Below the pieces are notes generated by a model. That model saw only the letters and a list, made by a program, of their open reading frames with translations, did not search any database and was not told the origin of the DNA. The translations under genes and the position numbers were made by a program. A stretch of DNA of 64,000 bases from Comamonas sp. (lineage in GTDB: Bacteria; Pseudomonadota; Gammaproteobacteria; Burkholderiales; Burkholderiaceae_C): contig JAJPEQ010000013.1 of NCBI GenBank assembly GCA_021166775.1, positions 124,001-188,000 on the forward strand, read 5' to 3'. Of the stretch, positions 62,670 through 64,000 are shown piece after piece. Positions within the stretch are counted from its first letter, which is position 1. The number at the start of each line of letters is the position of its first letter.

Positions 62670-63422
62670 ATGAAAAACGCAAGCAATACCACCCTTTACA
62701 AGCAGAGGCATGCCGTACGCCAGCGCGGGGTGGCCTTGTTCGTGGTCATCGTCTTCGTCATGCTCTCGATGCTGCTGGCGCTGTGGGCCGCGCGCAGTTC
62801 GCTGTTCAATGAAATTCTGGTCGGCAACGATGCGGACTATCAGCGCACCTTCGAGGCTGCCCAGGCCATGCTGCAGGACGCCGAGATGGACATCCGCGGT
62901 GTCAAGCCGGACGGCTCGGCATGCACGCCAGTGAGCGGCAAGACCGACGTCTGCCGTGTCGGGACCGCGGTGTATTTCGACATCGAGACCAAGGATCTGG
63001 CCAACCTGCTTGCGACCATCGCGACCACCAAGCCCGACGTCAGCTGCTACAAGGGCATCTGCAGCAAGCGTTCGGGATCGCAGGATTTCTGGAACGACAG
63101 CTCCATGCTGGCCAAAATGATCGATACCGACATCGGCGCGCGCTACGGGCAGTTCACGGGCGCTGACACGGCGGCCACGGCCAACCCGATTCTGGCCAAT
63201 ACCACCGCGGGCGAGGGCGCGTGGTACTGGGTGGAAATGATGCCCTACATGGACCCGAACATCGCGCTGATGTCGGGCATGCCTCCCGGCGCGAACGTGG
63301 CGCGTCTGGCGCCCGCGTCGAACAAGCGATTCATCTACAGGATCACCGCCTTGGCCCGGGGCAACAAACCAGGTTCGGAGGTCGTCCTGCAGTCGACCTT
63401 GTCGATACAAAAAGCGGAATAG
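62670..63422 (+). CDS. pilX: Pilus assembly protein PilX
   Basis: A 250-residue minor pilin-like protein. The N-terminus has a basic segment (KQRHAVRQRG) before the hydrophobic helix VALFVVIVFVMLSMLLALWA, where RG may be the cleavage site but the helix lacks Glu5, as in many PilX. Downstream blocks NEILVGNDADYQRTFEAAQA and MLQDAEMDIRG are family-typical. I chose the ATG at 62670; a GTG at 62631 is in frame. It lies between pilW and pilY1. Confidence 0.87.
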   Translation: MKNASNTTLYKQRHAVRQRGVALFVVIVFVMLSMLLALWAARSSLFNEILVGNDADYQRTFEAAQAMLQDAEMDIRGVKPDGSACTPVSGKTDVCRVGTAVYFDIETKDLANLLATIATTKPDVSCYKGICSKRSGSQDFWNDSSMLAKMIDTDIGARYGQFTGADTAATANPILANTTAGEGAWYWVEMMPYMDPNIALMSGMPPGANVARLAPASNKRFIYRITALARGNKPGSEVVLQSTLSIQKAE

Positions 63423-63477
63423 CGTCTGGTCAACCAATCACCTTGGTTATCTTCAAAGCAGTATACGGAGTATCACC

Positions 63478-64000
63478 ATGCGCAGTATCGCCATGCCCCA
63501 ACGCAATACCCTGGCCATCCTCATTGCCCTGATCTGGGCGCCCGGCCTGGCATCAGCCGATCCGCTGAGTTTCGTGCAATATCCCGCCGGAACGGCGTAC
63601 AAGGCGCCCATTCCCAATGTCATTCTTTCAGTCGATACCTCAGGAAGTATGGCTTGGTGCGATAAAAATGGCGTTGTCGATAAAAGCAGTAGCTGTGGAA
63701 CCAGCCGTATAGATTACGTCAAGGCAGGTCTCAAATCCGTCCTGATAGATAGTGCAAAGTACGATAGCCAATTTCGCCTCGCATGGCAATCATTTGCCTG
63801 TAATGGCATACCGTCAAATAGCGGTAATTGCGGCGGCAAGAATGCTATGGGAAAATTCACGGACACCCATCGAGCTGATTTCGGCACCTGGGTAAGCAAA
63901 CTAACGGCAACGGGCAGCACACCGTCGCCAGTACTGGTGTGGAATGCCGGGAAATATCTTCAAACCACGGGTGCCAGCAGTCCGTGGAACGCTACACCTG
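63478..64000 (+). CDS. pilY1: PilY1-type pilus tip adhesin, N-terminal part (3' end outside window)
   Basis: The open frame runs from the ATG at 63478 to the window end without a stop. A signal peptide covers residues 1-27 (LAILIALIWAPGLASA). The mature start DPLSFVQYPAGTAYKAPIPN is followed by VILSVDTSGSMAWCD, a von Willebrand A MIDAS motif (DxSxS), then Cys-rich stretches. PilY1 (about 1000-1500 residues) caps type IV pili and acts in adhesion and surface sensing. TACGGAG precedes the ATG. From about base 63640 codon use is more AT-rich than the neighbours. Confidence 0.9.
   Translation, partial: MRSIAMPQRNTLAILIALIWAPGLASADPLSFVQYPAGTAYKAPIPNVILSVDTSGSMAWCDKNGVVDKSSSCGTSRIDYVKAGLKSVLIDSAKYDSQFRLAWQSFACNGIPSNSGNCGGKNAMGKFTDTHRADFGTWVSKLTATGSTPSPVLVWNAGKYLQTTGASSPWNATP

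Noticed and set aside
1-64000. CRISPR arrays, complete insertion sequences, prophage genes or rRNA
   Set aside because: No regularly spaced repeats, transposase or phage structural motifs, or rRNA-like sequences were seen in the window.

Overview
The window is a stretch of high-G+C chromosome from a betaproteobacterium, most likely a member of the Comamonadaceae (Burkholderiales). The basis is the protein sequences (SuhB, AcnA, the CurA-like reductase, the short FixH-like protein), the gene order (tig-clpP-clpX-lon-tRNA; nadK-recN-rapZ; lolB-ispE-tRNA-Gln-prs-rplY-pth), TANAAT-type -10 boxes, and short palindromic intergenic repeats of the kind I associate with this family. The genus cannot be fixed from the sequence alone. 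Nearly all the DNA is coding, and most of it is core housekeeping.

Layout. 1-8755: the 3' end of aconitase, an FAD monooxygenase, meso-diaminopimelate dehydrogenase, a secreted nuclease, suhB, trmJ, a chemoreceptor and cysE. 8784-15493: the proteostasis cluster tig-clpP-clpX-lon followed by four tRNA genes (Gly, Cys, Gly, Leu). 15505-24641: an acidic hypothetical protein, murI, a four-gene oxidoreductase/thioesterase group, an EI24-type membrane protein, a MoCF-domain protein, glnA, a DUF4124-like protein and a low-molecular-weight phosphatase. 24638-34124: exonuclease III and the complete cbb3 oxidase locus (TauE/SafE-like protein, ccoI, ccoS, ccoNOQP, ccoG, a short FixH-like protein, a small membrane protein), with two candidate FNR/ANR boxes. 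34238-40857: lipA, folate-pathway genes (folA, nudB, folE), a ybhP-like gene with clsB, and two poorly known proteins.

40887-47401 is the main accessory region. An IclR regulator is divergent from a homogentisate-dioxygenase-like enzyme. A DctQMP TRAP transporter and an amidase lie on the opposite strand. The dioxygenase and TRAP promoters share a near-identical 13-base motif over the predicted -10 region, so they look like one regulon for uptake and breakdown of an unknown organic acid or aromatic compound. This is the best candidate for a little-described system here.

47398-59724: translation, nucleotide, isoprenoid and repair genes (pth, rplY, prs, tRNA-Gln, ispE, lolB, a TPR protein, mutM-mutY, rapZ, recN, nadK, hrcA), ending in a CAU-anticodon tRNA that resembles tRNA-Ile2. 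About 750 bases without a convincing gene follow, possibly an old integration scar. 60472-64000: a type IV minor pilin operon, fimT-pilV-pilW-pilX-pilY1, with pilY1 cut by the window end.
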